The notes: generated by a model not told the origin, from the sequence alone. DNA of 64,000 bases from JBQCDV01 sp051960855 (GCA_051960855.1 JBQCDV010000091.1:62001-126000), one strand, 5' to 3'. Counted from the first letter of the stretch, positions 42,709-52,454 are shown. Program-made: numbers and translations.

Positions 42709-44046
42709 ATGGGCAAGCAGGAAGACTTCGTCCTCCGGACGATCGAGGAGCGCGAAGTCCGCTTCGTGCGACTGTGGTTCACCGACGTGCTGGGCTTCCT
42801 CAAATCGGTGGCGGTCGCGCCGGCTGAGCTGGAGGCCGCCTTCAGCGAGGGCATCGGCTTCGACGGCTCGGCGATCGAAGGCTTCGCCCGGGTCTACGAG
42901 AGCGACATGCTCGCCAAGCCCGACCCGTCGACGTTCCAGATGCTGCCGTGGCGCTCCGAGGCGCCGGGGACAGCCCGGATGTTCTGCGACATCCTCATGC
43001 CCGACGGCAGCCCGAGCCCGGCCGACCCGCGCCAGGTGCTAAAGCGGACGCTGGCGGGGGCCGCCTCCATGGGCTTCACCTTCTACACCCACCCCGAGAT
43101 CGAGTTCTTCCTCTTCCATCGCGACCGCAGCGCCGACGGTCGCCCGGTCCCGATCGACTACAGCGGCTACTTCGACCACACGCCGCACGGTGTCGGGCAG
43201 GACTTCCGGCGGCAGGCGATCACGATGCTCGAGTCGATGGGCATCTCGGTGGAGTTCAGCCACCACGAGGGCGCGCCTGGCCAGCAGGAGATCGACCTCC
43301 GCTACGCCGACGCGCTGTCGACCGCGGACAACATCATGACCTTCCGCCTCGTGATGAAGCAGGTCGCGCTGGAGCAGGGCGTGTGGGCGTCGTTCATGCC
43401 CAAGCCCTTCAGCGAGCACCCCGGCTCGGGGATGCACACCCACCTCTCGCTCTTCGAGGGCGACCGCAACGCGTTCCACGAGGCCGGCGCGCCCTACCAG
43501 CTGTCGAAGACCGGTCGCGCCTTTATCGCCGGCCTGCTCCGGCACGCCGCCGAGATCACCGCTGTCACCAACCAGTGGGTCAACTCCTACAAGCGGCTCT
43601 CCGGCGGCGGCGAGGCCCCCGCCTACATCTGCTGGGGCCACAACAACCGCTCCGCGCTGGTCCGGGTGCCGATGTACAAGCCCAACAAGGAGCAGTCGAC
43701 GCGCATCGAGGTGCGCTCCCCGGACTCCTCCTGCAACCCCTACCTCGCCTACGCCCTGATGCTGTCGGCCGGCCTGACCGGCATCGAGAAGGGCTACGAG
43801 CTGCCCGAGGGAGCCGAGGACGACGTGTGGGCGCTCACCGATGCCGAGCGACGGGCGCTCGGCATCACCCCGCTGCCCTCGAGCCTGTCCGACGCGATCT
43901 CGGCGATGGAGGACAGCGAGCTGGTCGCTGAGACCCTCGGCGAGCACGTCTTCGACTTCTTTCTGCGCAACAAGCGGCAGGAGTGGGTCGACTACCGCCG
44001 CCAGGTCACCCCGTTCGAGCTCGACCGCTACCTGCCGATCCTGTGA
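42709..44046 (+). CDS. glnA2: Glutamine synthetase, GlnA2 type
   Basis: Type I glutamine synthetase of 445 residues. Substrate and metal motifs include FDGSAIEGFARVYESDM, THPEIEFFLF, and HTHLSLFEG near the ammonium/glutamate site; NNRSALVRVP follows. The adenylylation-loop tyrosine context of GlnA (as at 53.7 kb) is absent, so it is probably not controlled by GlnE. Some actinobacterial GlnA2 proteins act as gamma-glutamylpolyamine synthetases, so assignment to ammonium assimilation is not certain. Confidence 0.92.
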   Translation: MGKQEDFVLRTIEEREVRFVRLWFTDVLGFLKSVAVAPAELEAAFSEGIGFDGSAIEGFARVYESDMLAKPDPSTFQMLPWRSEAPGTARMFCDILMPDGSPSPADPRQVLKRTLAGAASMGFTFYTHPEIEFFLFHRDRSADGRPVPIDYSGYFDHTPHGVGQDFRRQAITMLESMGISVEFSHHEGAPGQQEIDLRYADALSTADNIMTFRLVMKQVALEQGVWASFMPKPFSEHPGSGMHTHLSLFEGDRNAFHEAGAPYQLSKTGRAFIAGLLRHAAEITAVTNQWVNSYKRLSGGGEAPAYICWGHNNRSALVRVPMYKPNKEQSTRIEVRSPDSSCNPYLAYALMLSAGLTGIEKGYELPEGAEDDVWALTDAERRALGITPLPSSLSDAISAMEDSELVAETLGEHVFDFFLRNKRQEWVDYRRQVTPFELDRYLPIL

Positions 44047-44056
44047 GGCTCGCGTG

Positions 44057-44803
44057 ATGCTCCCGAACGACAGCCACCCCCACGACACGGGCACGAACGG
44101 CGCTGTGCGACTTCTCGTCGTCGAACACCAGCCGACCTGCACCGCCGGGACCCTCGGTGACGAGTTCAGCCACGCCGGCGCTTCGGTGACCACGGTCCGC
44201 CCCGGAGACGGCGACGAGGTGCCCTCGTCCCTCGTCGGCGTCGACGGCCTCGTCGTGCTCGGTGGCGCGATGGGCGCGAACGACGACGACCGCGCGCCGT
44301 GGCTGCCTGCCACCCGAGCCCTGCTCGCTGCCGCCGTCGACCAGGGCGCGCCGGCGCTGGGCGTGTGCCTCGGGCACCAGCTGCTGGCGGTCGCCTCCGG
44401 CGGCAGCGTCGCTCGTAACGCCGCCGGGCCGCAGGCCGGTGTCCTGCCGCTGAGCCTCACCGAGGAGGGGCGGCGCGACCCGGTGCTGGGCGTGCTCTAC
44501 GACGGCAGCCGCGTCGTGCACTGGAACTTCGACACCGTGCTCGAGCTGCCACCGCACGCCACCGTCCTGGCCCGGTGCGGCAGCTCCGTGCAGGCGATGC
44601 GAGTGGGGGAGCGGGCCTGGGGGCTGCAGTTCCATCCCGAGGTGACCGGCGAGATCGTCGCCGAATGGGCCCGGGAGGACGAGCAGAGCGGCGCCCTCCC
44701 CGACGCCCTGGGCCGGCTGCCTGAGGTGGAGAGCGCCGAGCCGGAGATCCGGCGCGGCGCTCAGCGGCTTGCTGCGGCGTTCCTCGACGTGGTCGCGGCC
44801 TGA
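44057..44803 (+). CDS. Type 1 glutamine amidotransferase
   Basis: A 248-residue class I amidotransferase-like hydrolase. The nucleophile is the Cys in ALGVCLGHQLLAVA, the His is in GLQFHPEVTGE with Glu two residues on. It resembles GMP-synthase-like stand-alone domains. It is 10 bp after glnA2 and 23 bp before glnE, so release of glutamine nitrogen, or hydrolysis of gamma-glutamyl products of GlnA2, is plausible. Confidence 0.85.
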   Translation: MLPNDSHPHDTGTNGAVRLLVVEHQPTCTAGTLGDEFSHAGASVTTVRPGDGDEVPSSLVGVDGLVVLGGAMGANDDDRAPWLPATRALLAAAVDQGAPALGVCLGHQLLAVASGGSVARNAAGPQAGVLPLSLTEEGRRDPVLGVLYDGSRVVHWNFDTVLELPPHATVLARCGSSVQAMRVGERAWGLQFHPEVTGEIVAEWAREDEQSGALPDALGRLPEVESAEPEIRRGAQRLAAAFLDVVAA

Positions 44804-44826
44804 GTCCAGCCCCGCCCCAGCCGTCG

Positions 44827-47800
44827 ATGTCGGACCTCGAGCGCACCGCCACACCGCAGGCGGCGATGGCACGGTCGGGCTTCGCCGACCCCGAGGCCGC
44901 GACGCGGCTGACAGCGGAGCTGCCCGGGGAGATCTGCGAGGCGGTGCTCGACGAGGTCGTCGACGCCCCAGACCCCGACCTGGCGCTGCTGTCACTGACC
45001 CGGCTGCTCGACGCGACCGGGGCCGCCGGTGCCACGGCTGGTGCCATGGCCGGTCCCAGAGCCGAGCGCGAGCCGCTCGTGCGGGCCCTCGCCGACGACA
45101 GCGCCGTTCGGCACCGGCTTGTCACCGTGCTGGGGATGAGCAGCGCTCTCGGGGAGGGCCTGGCGCGGCACCCGGAGCAGTGGCGGCTCCTGCAGGGTGA
45201 GCTGGCGCCGGCGCCTCCGGACACGCTCCGGCAGGAGCTGCTCGAGGCCGTCGGGGCCGACCCCCGGGCCGCCACCCCGGTCGCCGCCCCCCTCGACGGC
45301 CTGTCGGGCGCCGACGCGCTGCGCATCGCCTACCGCGGCCGCCTGCTGCGCATCGCCGCCCGCGACGTCGCCGAGGGCGCCGACGTCGAGGAAGTCGCCG
45401 CCGAGCTCGCCGACCTGGCCGCCGCCGCGTTGGAGGCGGCTCTCGCCGTGGCCCGGTCGGAGCTGCCCCCGAACGCCGCCCCGGCGCGTCTTGCCGTCAT
45501 CGGCATGGGCAAGTGCGGGGGCCGGGAGCTGAACTACGTCAGCGACGTCGACGTCGTCTTCGTCGCCGAACCCATGACGGGAGAGCTGGACAGCCGCCCC
45601 GACGCCACCGCCGCGCTCGCCACCGCCACCAAGCTGGCCAGCGCGCTGTCCCGGATCTGCTCGGCGGTCACGGCAGAGGGCACCCTGTGGCCGGTCGACG
45701 CCGCCCTGCGCCCGGAGGGCAAGGCCGGGCCCCTGGTGCGGACGCTGTCGAGCCACGTCGCCTACTACGAGCGGTGGGCGAAGACCTGGGAGTTCCAGGC
45801 GCTGCTCAAGGCGCGGCCGGTGGCGGGGGACCGCGAGCTCGGACAGGCGTACGTGGAGGCGCTGGCCCCGCTGGTGTGGCACGCCGCCGCCCGCGAGCAC
45901 TTCGTCGAGGACGTGCAGGCCATGCGGCGCCGGGTCGAGGAGCACATCCCCGCCAGCGCCGGCGACCGCGAGCTCAAGCTGGGACCCGGCGGGTTGCGCG
46001 ACGTGGAGTTCAGCGTGCAGCTGCTCCAGCTCGTGCACGGCCGCAGCGACGACACCCTGCGCAGCGGCAGCACGCTGGTCGCGCTGCACGCGCTCGCGGC
46101 CGGCGGCTACGTCGGGCGCGAGGACGCCGGCACCCTCGAGCAGGCCTACCGCTTCCTGCGCACGCTCGAGCACCGCATCCAGCTCCGTCGCCTCCGGCGG
46201 ACGCACACGCTGCCCGACGATGAGGCGGAGCTGCGCGTACTCGGTCGCAGCCTCGGCTGGCGGACCGCTCCGGCCGAGGAGCTCACGCGCGAGTGGCGGC
46301 GGGAGACCCGCGAGGTCCGGCGCCGCCACGAGAAGCTCTTCTACCGGCCCCTCCTGCAGGCCGTGGCGCGTCTCGACCCCGGCGAGGCGCGACTGACTCC
46401 GGAGGCGGCTGCGGCTCGCCTGCAGGCGCTGGGTTTCACCGACCCGGCCGGAGCCCTGCGCCACCTCGACGCCCTGACTGCCGGTGTCTCCCGCCGGGCC
46501 ACCATCCAGCGGACCCTGCTGCCGGTCATGCTCGGCTGGTTCGCCGACGCCCCCGACCCCGACGCCGGGCTGCTCGCCTTCCGCCAGGTCAGCGAGGCGC
46601 TCGGCACGACACCGTGGTACCTGCGGCTGCTGCGGGACGAGGGCAGTGCCGCCGAGCGGATGTCCCGGCTGCTGGCGACCAGCCGCTATGCCTCGGACCT
46701 GCTGCTGCGAGCCCCCGAAGCGGTGGCGATGCTGGGCGACGACTCCGAGCTCGTCCCTCGCTCCCGCGCCGACCTCGTGACGGAGATCGCCACCAGCGTC
46801 CGGCGTCACGACGACCCCGTGTCCGCGGCCCAGGCGGTGCGCGCCTTCCGGCGCCGCGAGCTGCTGCGGGTGGCCGTCGCCGATGTCCTCGACGACCCCG
46901 GGCTGGAACGGGTCAGCGCCGCTCTCACCGACGTCGCCGCCGCCACCTTGACCGGTGCCCTCGAGGCAGCGACGCGGACCGTCGAGGCCGAACGGCGCGC
47001 ACCGCTGCCAACGGCGTTCGCCGTCATCGGCATGGGGCGGCTCGGGGGCGCCGAGATGGGCTACGGCAGCGACGCCGACGTGCTCTTCGTCCACGACCCG
47101 CTGCCGGGAGCCGACGAGCAGGACGCGAGTGAAGCAGCCCTCGCCGTCGCCTCCGAGCTGCGCCGTCTGCTCGCACTGCCCGCGCCGGACCCACCGCTGC
47201 TCGTCGACGCCGACCTCCGCCCGGAGGGGCGGCAGGGCCCGCTCGTGCGCACCCTCGCCTCCTATGCGGCGTACTACGACCGGTGGGCCCTGGTGTGGGA
47301 GCGGCAGGCTCTGCTGCGGGCGGCCCCCAACGCCGGCGATGCGGGGCTGGGGGAGCGATTCGTCGCCCTGATCGACCCGCTGCGCTACCCGCCGGGCGGG
47401 CTGTCCCCGGCCGACGTGCGGGAGGTCCGCCGGATCAAGGCCCGCGTCGAAGCCGAGCGCCTGCCGCGCGGCGTCGACCGGCACGACCACCTCAAGCTCG
47501 GCCCCGGGGGCCTGTCGGACGTGGAGTGGACCGCGCAGCTGCTCCAGTTGCAGCACGCCGGCGACCACCCCGATCTGCGAACGACGTCCACCCTGCCGGC
47601 GCTGCGTGCCGCCGTGGCCGCCGGGCTGCTGGCCGCCGACGACGCCGCGCGGCTGGAGGAGGCCTGGCGCCTGGCCGGCCGGATCCGCAACGCCGCCGCG
47701 CTGGTGCGCGGGAAGGCCGCTGACACGCTGCCGGCCAAAGTGCGCGATCAGGCCGCCGCTGCACGGGTCCTCGGCTATGGTCCGGGCACGGCTGCCGATC

Positions 47801-47868
47801 TCGTCGAGGACTACCGGCGGGCCGCACGGCGAGCCCGAGCGGTCGTCGAGCGGGTCTTCTACGCCTGA
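44827..47868 (+). CDS. glnE: Glutamine synthetase adenylyltransferase/deadenylase
   Basis: Bifunctional regulator that adds or removes AMP on GlnA. The 1013-residue protein has two nucleotidyltransferase domains, each with the paired-Asp motif: VSDVDVVFVAEP (about residue 240; deadenylation half) and GSDADVLFVHDP (about residue 745; adenylylation half). Each is introduced by a GMGKCGG or GMGRLGG loop, and KLGPGGLRDVEFSVQ and KLGPGGLSDVEWTAQ repeat in each half. Its target glnA, with a modifiable loop, lies 6 kb away. Confidence 0.96.
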   Translation: MSDLERTATPQAAMARSGFADPEAATRLTAELPGEICEAVLDEVVDAPDPDLALLSLTRLLDATGAAGATAGAMAGPRAEREPLVRALADDSAVRHRLVTVLGMSSALGEGLARHPEQWRLLQGELAPAPPDTLRQELLEAVGADPRAATPVAAPLDGLSGADALRIAYRGRLLRIAARDVAEGADVEEVAAELADLAAAALEAALAVARSELPPNAAPARLAVIGMGKCGGRELNYVSDVDVVFVAEPMTGELDSRPDATAALATATKLASALSRICSAVTAEGTLWPVDAALRPEGKAGPLVRTLSSHVAYYERWAKTWEFQALLKARPVAGDRELGQAYVEALAPLVWHAAAREHFVEDVQAMRRRVEEHIPASAGDRELKLGPGGLRDVEFSVQLLQLVHGRSDDTLRSGSTLVALHALAAGGYVGREDAGTLEQAYRFLRTLEHRIQLRRLRRTHTLPDDEAELRVLGRSLGWRTAPAEELTREWRRETREVRRRHEKLFYRPLLQAVARLDPGEARLTPEAAAARLQALGFTDPAGALRHLDALTAGVSRRATIQRTLLPVMLGWFADAPDPDAGLLAFRQVSEALGTTPWYLRLLRDEGSAAERMSRLLATSRYASDLLLRAPEAVAMLGDDSELVPRSRADLVTEIATSVRRHDDPVSAAQAVRAFRRRELLRVAVADVLDDPGLERVSAALTDVAAATLTGALEAATRTVEAERRAPLPTAFAVIGMGRLGGAEMGYGSDADVLFVHDPLPGADEQDASEAALAVASELRRLLALPAPDPPLLVDADLRPEGRQGPLVRTLASYAAYYDRWALVWERQALLRAAPNAGDAGLGERFVALIDPLRYPPGGLSPADVREVRRIKARVEAERLPRGVDRHDHLKLGPGGLSDVEWTAQLLQLQHAGDHPDLRTTSTLPALRAAVAAGLLAADDAARLEEAWRLAGRIRNAAALVRGKAADTLPAKVRDQAAAARVLGYGPGTAADLVEDYRRAARRARAVVERVFYA

Positions 47869-47902
47869 CGGAGGCTGGAGGAGCTGGAGGCTGGGAGGGG
47901 CA

Positions 47903-49330
47903 GTGGCAGCAGGGGCACGCCAGATTCGGCGCGGTCGGCGCGGCCGGCGTGGCCGGGGAGGCCGGCATCGGGCAGTCGCGGCAGCCTCTCTGTCCACGCG
48001 AGCGCTGCTACGCAGCAACGGCGAGGTCAGGGCGCTGCTCGCCGCGCAGGGCCTGTCGGAGGTCGGCGACTGGATCTCCCGCGTCAGCCTGGCGACGGTG
48101 GTGCTCGCCGCCACGCAGAGCGTGCTGCTGACGGCGGCGACGTTCGCGATCAGCTTCCTGCCCTCGGTCCTCGGGGGCGTGCTCCTCGGCGGCCTCGCCG
48201 ACCGTTTCCCGCGGCGCGACGTCCTGCTCGCCTGCGACCTCATCCGGGCGCTGGCGGTCCTGTGGCTCACCGTCGCGGTCACCCGGGGCCTGGCCGTCGG
48301 GGTGCTGCTGGCGCTGCTGGCCTTCGCCGAGCTGTTCAGCGCCCCCTTCCTGGCCGCTCGCAGCGCACTGCTGCCCGACCTCGTCGACGAACCCCGGCAG
48401 TACTCCACCGCCAACTCCGCCTCGCGCGTCCTCACGATGGGCACCCAGGTCTTCGGCTTCATCGCCGCCGGGCTGGTCGTCCAGCTGCTGGGCGTGCGCA
48501 CCGCTCTGCTGGTCGACGCGGCGAGCTTCGCGGTCAGCATGCTGCTGCTCACGCGGGTCCGGCGCGGCGCTGCTGTCGGACCCGACACTGCTGTCGCACC
48601 TGACACTGCTGCCGGACCCGCCACGCCGGGCGCGCGTGCTGGCCGCCTCCGCCGCTATGCCCGGGAGCTGCGCGCTGGCGCCGACATCGTCCTGCGGGAC
48701 CCGGTGCGACGGTCGCTGGTGCTGCTCGGCTGGGGGAGTGCGGTCGTGCTCATCGCGCCGGAGGCCGTCGCGCTGGCCTACGCCCACGAGCGCGGCATGT
48801 CGACGTTCACCGGCAGCGTCCTGATGGCCCTGACCCCGGCTGGCGCCGCCGTCGGCGCGTGGTGCGTTGGCAGGCTGCCACCGTACGCGCAGGTGGTGCT
48901 GCTACTTCCCCTGGTCGCCGGAGCGAGCCTGCCGCTGCTGCTGACTCCGCTGGTGTCGTCCCTGGCTCCGGTCGGACTGGCTCCTAGCGACCCCGCGGCG
49001 GTCGCCGTGACTCTCGCAGTGAGCGCGCTGTGGCTGGTGAGCGGGGCCTGCCAGGGCTACATGCTGCCGCTCATCGCCACCGTCACCCTGGCCACCGCGC
49101 CCGCCCAGCGAGGGCTCGTCAACGGGCTAGCAGGGGCCGGCTTCAGCTTGGCCACCACAGCGGCCTTCCTCGTGGTGGGCCAGCTCGCGGACTCCTTCGG
49201 CGCGGCTACCAGCATCGGCGTTGGCGGCGCCGTCGGTCTCGTGCTCGCCGCGGTCGCCTGGCGGCTGTGGCCAGCCCAGGCCGTGCGCGACGGTGCCGCC
49301 ACCGCCTGGGCCGCCACGTCGGCCTCCTGA
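47903..49330 (+). CDS. MFS transporter
   Basis: About twelve hydrophobic helices in 475 residues; the loop motif is GVLLGGLADRFPRRDVLLA. A central loop holds a near-tandem GPDTAVAPDTAAGPAT low-complexity stretch. No ATG is near the first helix; GTG 47903 with GGAGG 4 bases upstream is the best start, giving a long Arg-rich leader. Substrate unknown. Confidence 0.78.
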   Translation: MAAGARQIRRGRRGRRGRGGRHRAVAAASLSTRALLRSNGEVRALLAAQGLSEVGDWISRVSLATVVLAATQSVLLTAATFAISFLPSVLGGVLLGGLADRFPRRDVLLACDLIRALAVLWLTVAVTRGLAVGVLLALLAFAELFSAPFLAARSALLPDLVDEPRQYSTANSASRVLTMGTQVFGFIAAGLVVQLLGVRTALLVDAASFAVSMLLLTRVRRGAAVGPDTAVAPDTAAGPATPGARAGRLRRYARELRAGADIVLRDPVRRSLVLLGWGSAVVLIAPEAVALAYAHERGMSTFTGSVLMALTPAGAAVGAWCVGRLPPYAQVVLLLPLVAGASLPLLLTPLVSSLAPVGLAPSDPAAVAVTLAVSALWLVSGACQGYMLPLIATVTLATAPAQRGLVNGLAGAGFSLATTAAFLVVGQLADSFGAATSIGVGGAVGLVLAAVAWRLWPAQAVRDGAATAWAATSAS

Positions 49331-49360
49331 AGGACACGTCCCAGATGACGCGGCGACGGG

Positions 49361-49507
49361 CTACTCGCTCGCGCTGTCGTCCTTCGTGCTGTCGTCCTTC
49401 GTGCCCTGCTTCGACTCGTCCCCGCTCTGGTCGGGCCGCGCCTCCGGCGCCATCTCGTCCTCGGGCTCGAACTCCTCGCCGCTGGCGGGGCCGGAGTAGT
49501 CGCTCAT
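49361..49507 (-). CDS. Small acidic, probably disordered protein
   Basis: A 48-residue ORF beginning MSDYSGPASGEEFEP and ending in DDSASE, with GAGAGG 8 bases before its ATG. It is rich in Asp, Glu, Ser and Lys, with a duplicated TKDDS. Codon use fits the genome. There is no similarity I can name. It is convergent with the MFS gene and divergent from the next membrane protein. Confidence 0.5.
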   Translation of the reverse strand: MSDYSGPASGEEFEPEDEMAPEARPDQSGDESKQGTKDDSTKDDSASE

Positions 49508-49805
49508 GCTGGCGTCCTCTCGCTCTGGGTGACCACGGGTTGGACCGCAGCCGAGTCACGGACACCTTTCCCCCGAAGAGCCCTCAAGCCACCGCCGTTC
49601 GCGCCGATGTGAAGGTCGGCAGCGTGGAAGGGGCCGACGTCGAGGACGCCGACCGAGGCTCGCGCCCCTGCCATCGGGCTGGGGGGCGTCCAGCGTCGGT
49701 TGCGGTCGCGATCGCACGCGCGACCCGAGCCCCCACCACCTCGTCGCGGGGCCACGACCTTCCGGTCGTCGGCCCCTCGACGCATGCCGGCGGACAGGGG
49801 GAGCC
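49508..49805. other. Gene-poor divergent region
   Basis: About 300 bases between the small acidic ORF and the membrane gene. Open frames here on both strands are arginine-rich and lack start signals. No hairpin, tRNA or clear promoter motif was found. It presumably holds the divergent promoters. Confidence 0.4.
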
Positions 49806-50306
49806 GTGACGACCCAAGCCGACGGCAGCACCGCATCCCGCGCCACCGTGCGCTGGTGGCTGGCCTCGCTGGTCTGGGTGGCCGCGGTCGCAGTCGCCTA
49901 CGCGGGACTGTTCGCGGCCCTCGGTGAGACGTTCACCATCGAGCCGACCGCGGAAACTCTCGCGCGCGCTGACAGGGGCCGCGCTGTCGCCGGCCTGCTG
50001 GCGGTGGTCGTCGCAGCACTCGCCTTCGTCCCGGTCCTACGGCGCTGCCGGCTGCCGCGGGCGGCGGCCGCGATGGTCGCCGGACCCGGTGTCGCCGGCG
50101 CCCTGCTGTCCGCCGCCGACGAGAGCGGGATCGTCGGGCTCGCGCTGCTCGCCGTCACATCGCCGCTGGTGCTGGCCGGTGCCGTCCTGGGGGTCCTGCG
50201 CGACCAGCCCCACCCGCTTGAACGCCGCTGGCGCGTGCTCGTCGCCGTCGTCGCCTGCCTCGCCGTCGCGCTGACCGTCGGGGTGCTGTCCGTCCTCGGC
50301 GCGTGA
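49806..50306 (+). CDS. Small membrane protein of unknown function
   Basis: A 166-residue protein with four hydrophobic segments (WLASLVWVAAVAVAYAGLF near the N-terminus; VAGLLAVVVAALAFVPVL; LALLAVTSPLVLAGAVLG; VLVAVVACLAVALTVGVL). GTG start with GGGGGAG a few bases upstream. No family recognised. Confidence 0.6.
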   Translation: MTTQADGSTASRATVRWWLASLVWVAAVAVAYAGLFAALGETFTIEPTAETLARADRGRAVAGLLAVVVAALAFVPVLRRCRLPRAAAAMVAGPGVAGALLSAADESGIVGLALLAVTSPLVLAGAVLGVLRDQPHPLERRWRVLVAVVACLAVALTVGVLSVLGA

Positions 50307-50340
50307 GGTCCGGCCGTCGGACGCCCGGCGCTGCTCAGAC

Positions 50341-51177
50341 TCAACCCTCCGGCTGTCTGAGCTGCGCAATGAGGACGTCGACGTGGCGGAGGTCCTCGGG
50401 CGCGTAGCGCTCGGCCAGGTCCTGCCGCAGCACCTCGGCCGACCACAGGCGCCACCCACGGGAGACGCGGTCGGCAAGCGGCGCCGCCCACGCGTCGAGC
50501 AGCGCTGCCGCCGCCCTCCGCCCTCGGACCGTCGGAATCACGGGGTCCAAGGTCAGGATCGACTCGGTCCTCGCGAGGTCGGCGACAGGCGGCCCCGCGG
50601 CAGCGTTCGCCCAGTCGATGACAGCGAGGACCTCTAGCGCCTCATCGACCAGGATGTTGCCGGGGTGAAGGTCGAGGTGCAGCAGCGAGGACGGCGCCCG
50701 CTCCGACCGCGGCGGGGCGGAGGACGCAGGGCCCAGCAGTTGGTCTAGCCGAGGCACGTCGGCCGGCACATCGACGCGGGCGAGTGCCGCGTGGAGTTCC
50801 AGGCAGCGACGCCCGAGTGTGGCGGCCTCGGCCGTCGACAGGTCCCCGTCATCGCCTAGCACCATGTCAGCGACGGATCTCCCCTGCAGTCGCGGCATCA
50901 CGATCACCGACATGACCTCATCACCGCCCGGTGCGGTGACGTCGCACCGGGCTGATACCGCGGGCACCGGCACCTGGCCGGCTGCGGCTCGCATGGCAGC
51001 CAGTTCCCGGTCGATGCGCGACGGTGCCGCCACGCGCAGCACGACCTCGTCGGCGAGCCACGTCTCTCCGGAGGCACCCGAGCTCGGGACTACCTCGGCG
51101 CGGACCCCCAGGCGGCGCGCGGCTTCGGCCGCGGCCCACTGCTGACGAGCCGCGCGACTCGCGGCCGTTACAGACAT
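50341..51177 (-). CDS. APH-family phosphotransferase
   Basis: A 278-residue kinase-fold protein. LLHLDLHPGNILVDEALE contains the catalytic Asp with the following Asn, and VIDWANAAAGPPVADLA holds the metal Asp, both in normal form. The substrate, whether an aminoglycoside, a sugar or another metabolite, cannot be told; resistance should not be assumed. It is divergent from the methyltransferase gene. Confidence 0.8.
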   Translation of the reverse strand: MSVTAASRAARQQWAAAEAARRLGVRAEVVPSSGASGETWLADEVVLRVAAPSRIDRELAAMRAAAGQVPVPAVSARCDVTAPGGDEVMSVIVMPRLQGRSVADMVLGDDGDLSTAEAATLGRRCLELHAALARVDVPADVPRLDQLLGPASSAPPRSERAPSSLLHLDLHPGNILVDEALEVLAVIDWANAAAGPPVADLARTESILTLDPVIPTVRGRRAAAALLDAWAAPLADRVSRGWRLWSAEVLRQDLAERYAPEDLRHVDVLIAQLRQPEG

Positions 51178-51244
51178 CGGCTCATCGCTCCGTCACGCCG
51201 GCGACGGTAGCGGCCGGCGCGCTGCTGTGTGGCAGCATCGCGAT

Positions 51245-51886
51245 GTGTCCGACGGCTACGGCAGCGACCAGCAGAGCCGGGAGCGCGATCTGGTCGCGTA
51301 CTACGACGCGGAAGTCGCCGATCGCGCCCACCGCGGCCTTGCCCCGCAGCGGGAAGCGGCGCGGACGGCGTTCGTCGATCTGCTTGTCAGCGAGGGTCGC
51401 CACCACCTGCTCGAGGTCGGCTGCGGGCCCGGTCGCGACGGGCAGGCGTTTGTCGATGCTGGCCTGGGCTACGTCGGAGTGGACCTCTCGCCAGCCTCCG
51501 TCGCACACTGCCGCCGTGACGGCCTCGACTGCCGGGTCGCGAGCGCGCTGGAACTGCCGTTCGGTGACGGTGAGTTTGAGGCGGCCTGGACGATGAGCAC
51601 GCTGCTCCACCTCCCGAACGCCGCTGTCGGGCGTGCTCTCGGTGAGCTGGTGCGGGTTGTCGCCCCCGGCGCGCCGATTGGCGTCGGGGTGTGGGGCGGG
51701 GATGACGTGGAGGGAGTCGACCCCTCGATGAGCGATGCCGCCTTCGGGCCGGCGCGGTTCTTCAGCCTCCGCAGCAGCCAGACGTGGCGGCGGCTGCTCG
51801 CCGAGCATGCCGACGTCGAGCGGTGGGAGCCGTGGGTCGACGCTCGCGGCGTGACCTACCAGTTCGCGGTGCTCCGGACGGGCTAA
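51245..51886 (+). CDS. Class I SAM-dependent methyltransferase
   Basis: A 213-residue methyltransferase with LLEVGCGPGRDGQAFVDAGL (SAM motif I), YVGVDLSPASV (acidic loop) and LPFGDGEFEAAWTMSTLLHL (motifs II-III). The GTG at 51245 is taken as start; GTG 51227 in the same frame is equally possible, and neither has a clear ribosome site. Target unknown. Confidence 0.75.
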   Translation: MSDGYGSDQQSRERDLVAYYDAEVADRAHRGLAPQREAARTAFVDLLVSEGRHHLLEVGCGPGRDGQAFVDAGLGYVGVDLSPASVAHCRRDGLDCRVASALELPFGDGEFEAAWTMSTLLHLPNAAVGRALGELVRVVAPGAPIGVGVWGGDDVEGVDPSMSDAAFGPARFFSLRSSQTWRRLLAEHADVERWEPWVDARGVTYQFAVLRTG

Positions 51887-52003
51887 GAGGCAAGCTCGCG
51901 GAAGGCACTGGCCGTGGTACCGCTGCTCGGCCCCATCGAGAACAGCTACACCAAGAGGCTCGGCTGTTCCTGACCAGGCGTGAGGCTGTGGCGGCGCCTT
52001 CTG

Positions 52004-52454
52004 GGCTGTCACCCTCCCAGCCGCGCCCGGTGAGCATCGACATCACGAACCAGCCCTTCACGGCGAAGTTCAGTGTGTTCTTCGAGTTCACCATGCCCGC
52101 GGTGATGACGCCCGCGGACTTCATGAGCATGACGAAGTTGTCGAAGTGGTAGTTGGTGACGACCCGGAACAGTGCGCGCTCGAGCTTTTCGTAGGCGATG
52201 GGGATGCGCTCCTCGTCGACCTTGCGAGTCTCCGGGTCGCGGCCCGAGAGCTCACTGACGATGCTCGACGCCTTGCCACGGCTGAAGCCGACGAGGCCAG
52301 CCACGCGGACGATGTCGCTGTACTCCGGGTCGTAGAGATCCTCGGCCTCGTCCTTCAGCCAGCTAATGATGAGCGTTGCGAAGTGCCTGGGCGTCGACGA
52401 CCTCGACGCCCCGAACAGCAGGAGATACCCGGAGTGGGCTCGCAATTTGACCAT
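52004..52454 (-). pseudogene. Decayed DUF262-type (GmrSD-family) gene
   Basis: The frame reads MVKLRAHSGYLLLFGASRSS to about residue 150, then runs into sequence antisense to the methyltransferase region. HFDNFVMLMKSAGVITAGMV and WFVMSMLTGRGWEGDSPEG look like the C-terminal signature of DUF262 proteins, where I recall a VRRWFVMS-LTGRYSGSPE pattern. Residues that normally separate LNFA from the WFVMS stretch are missing, and the N-terminal catalytic domain is absent. The family call is from memory and is tentative. Members are defence nucleases. Confidence 0.5.

Noticed and set aside
44992..48624. 1210-residue minus-strand frame across glnE
   Set aside because: It is an antisense shadow of glnE and the MFS gene, with low-complexity content.
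49504..49836. Minus-strand 110-residue frame between small genes
   Set aside because: It is arginine-rich without a start signal and overlaps the small acidic ORF's promoter; no coding evidence.
50341..51177. Aminoglycoside resistance gene
   Set aside because: Only the general APH kinase motifs are visible. Nothing points to an aminoglycoside substrate.
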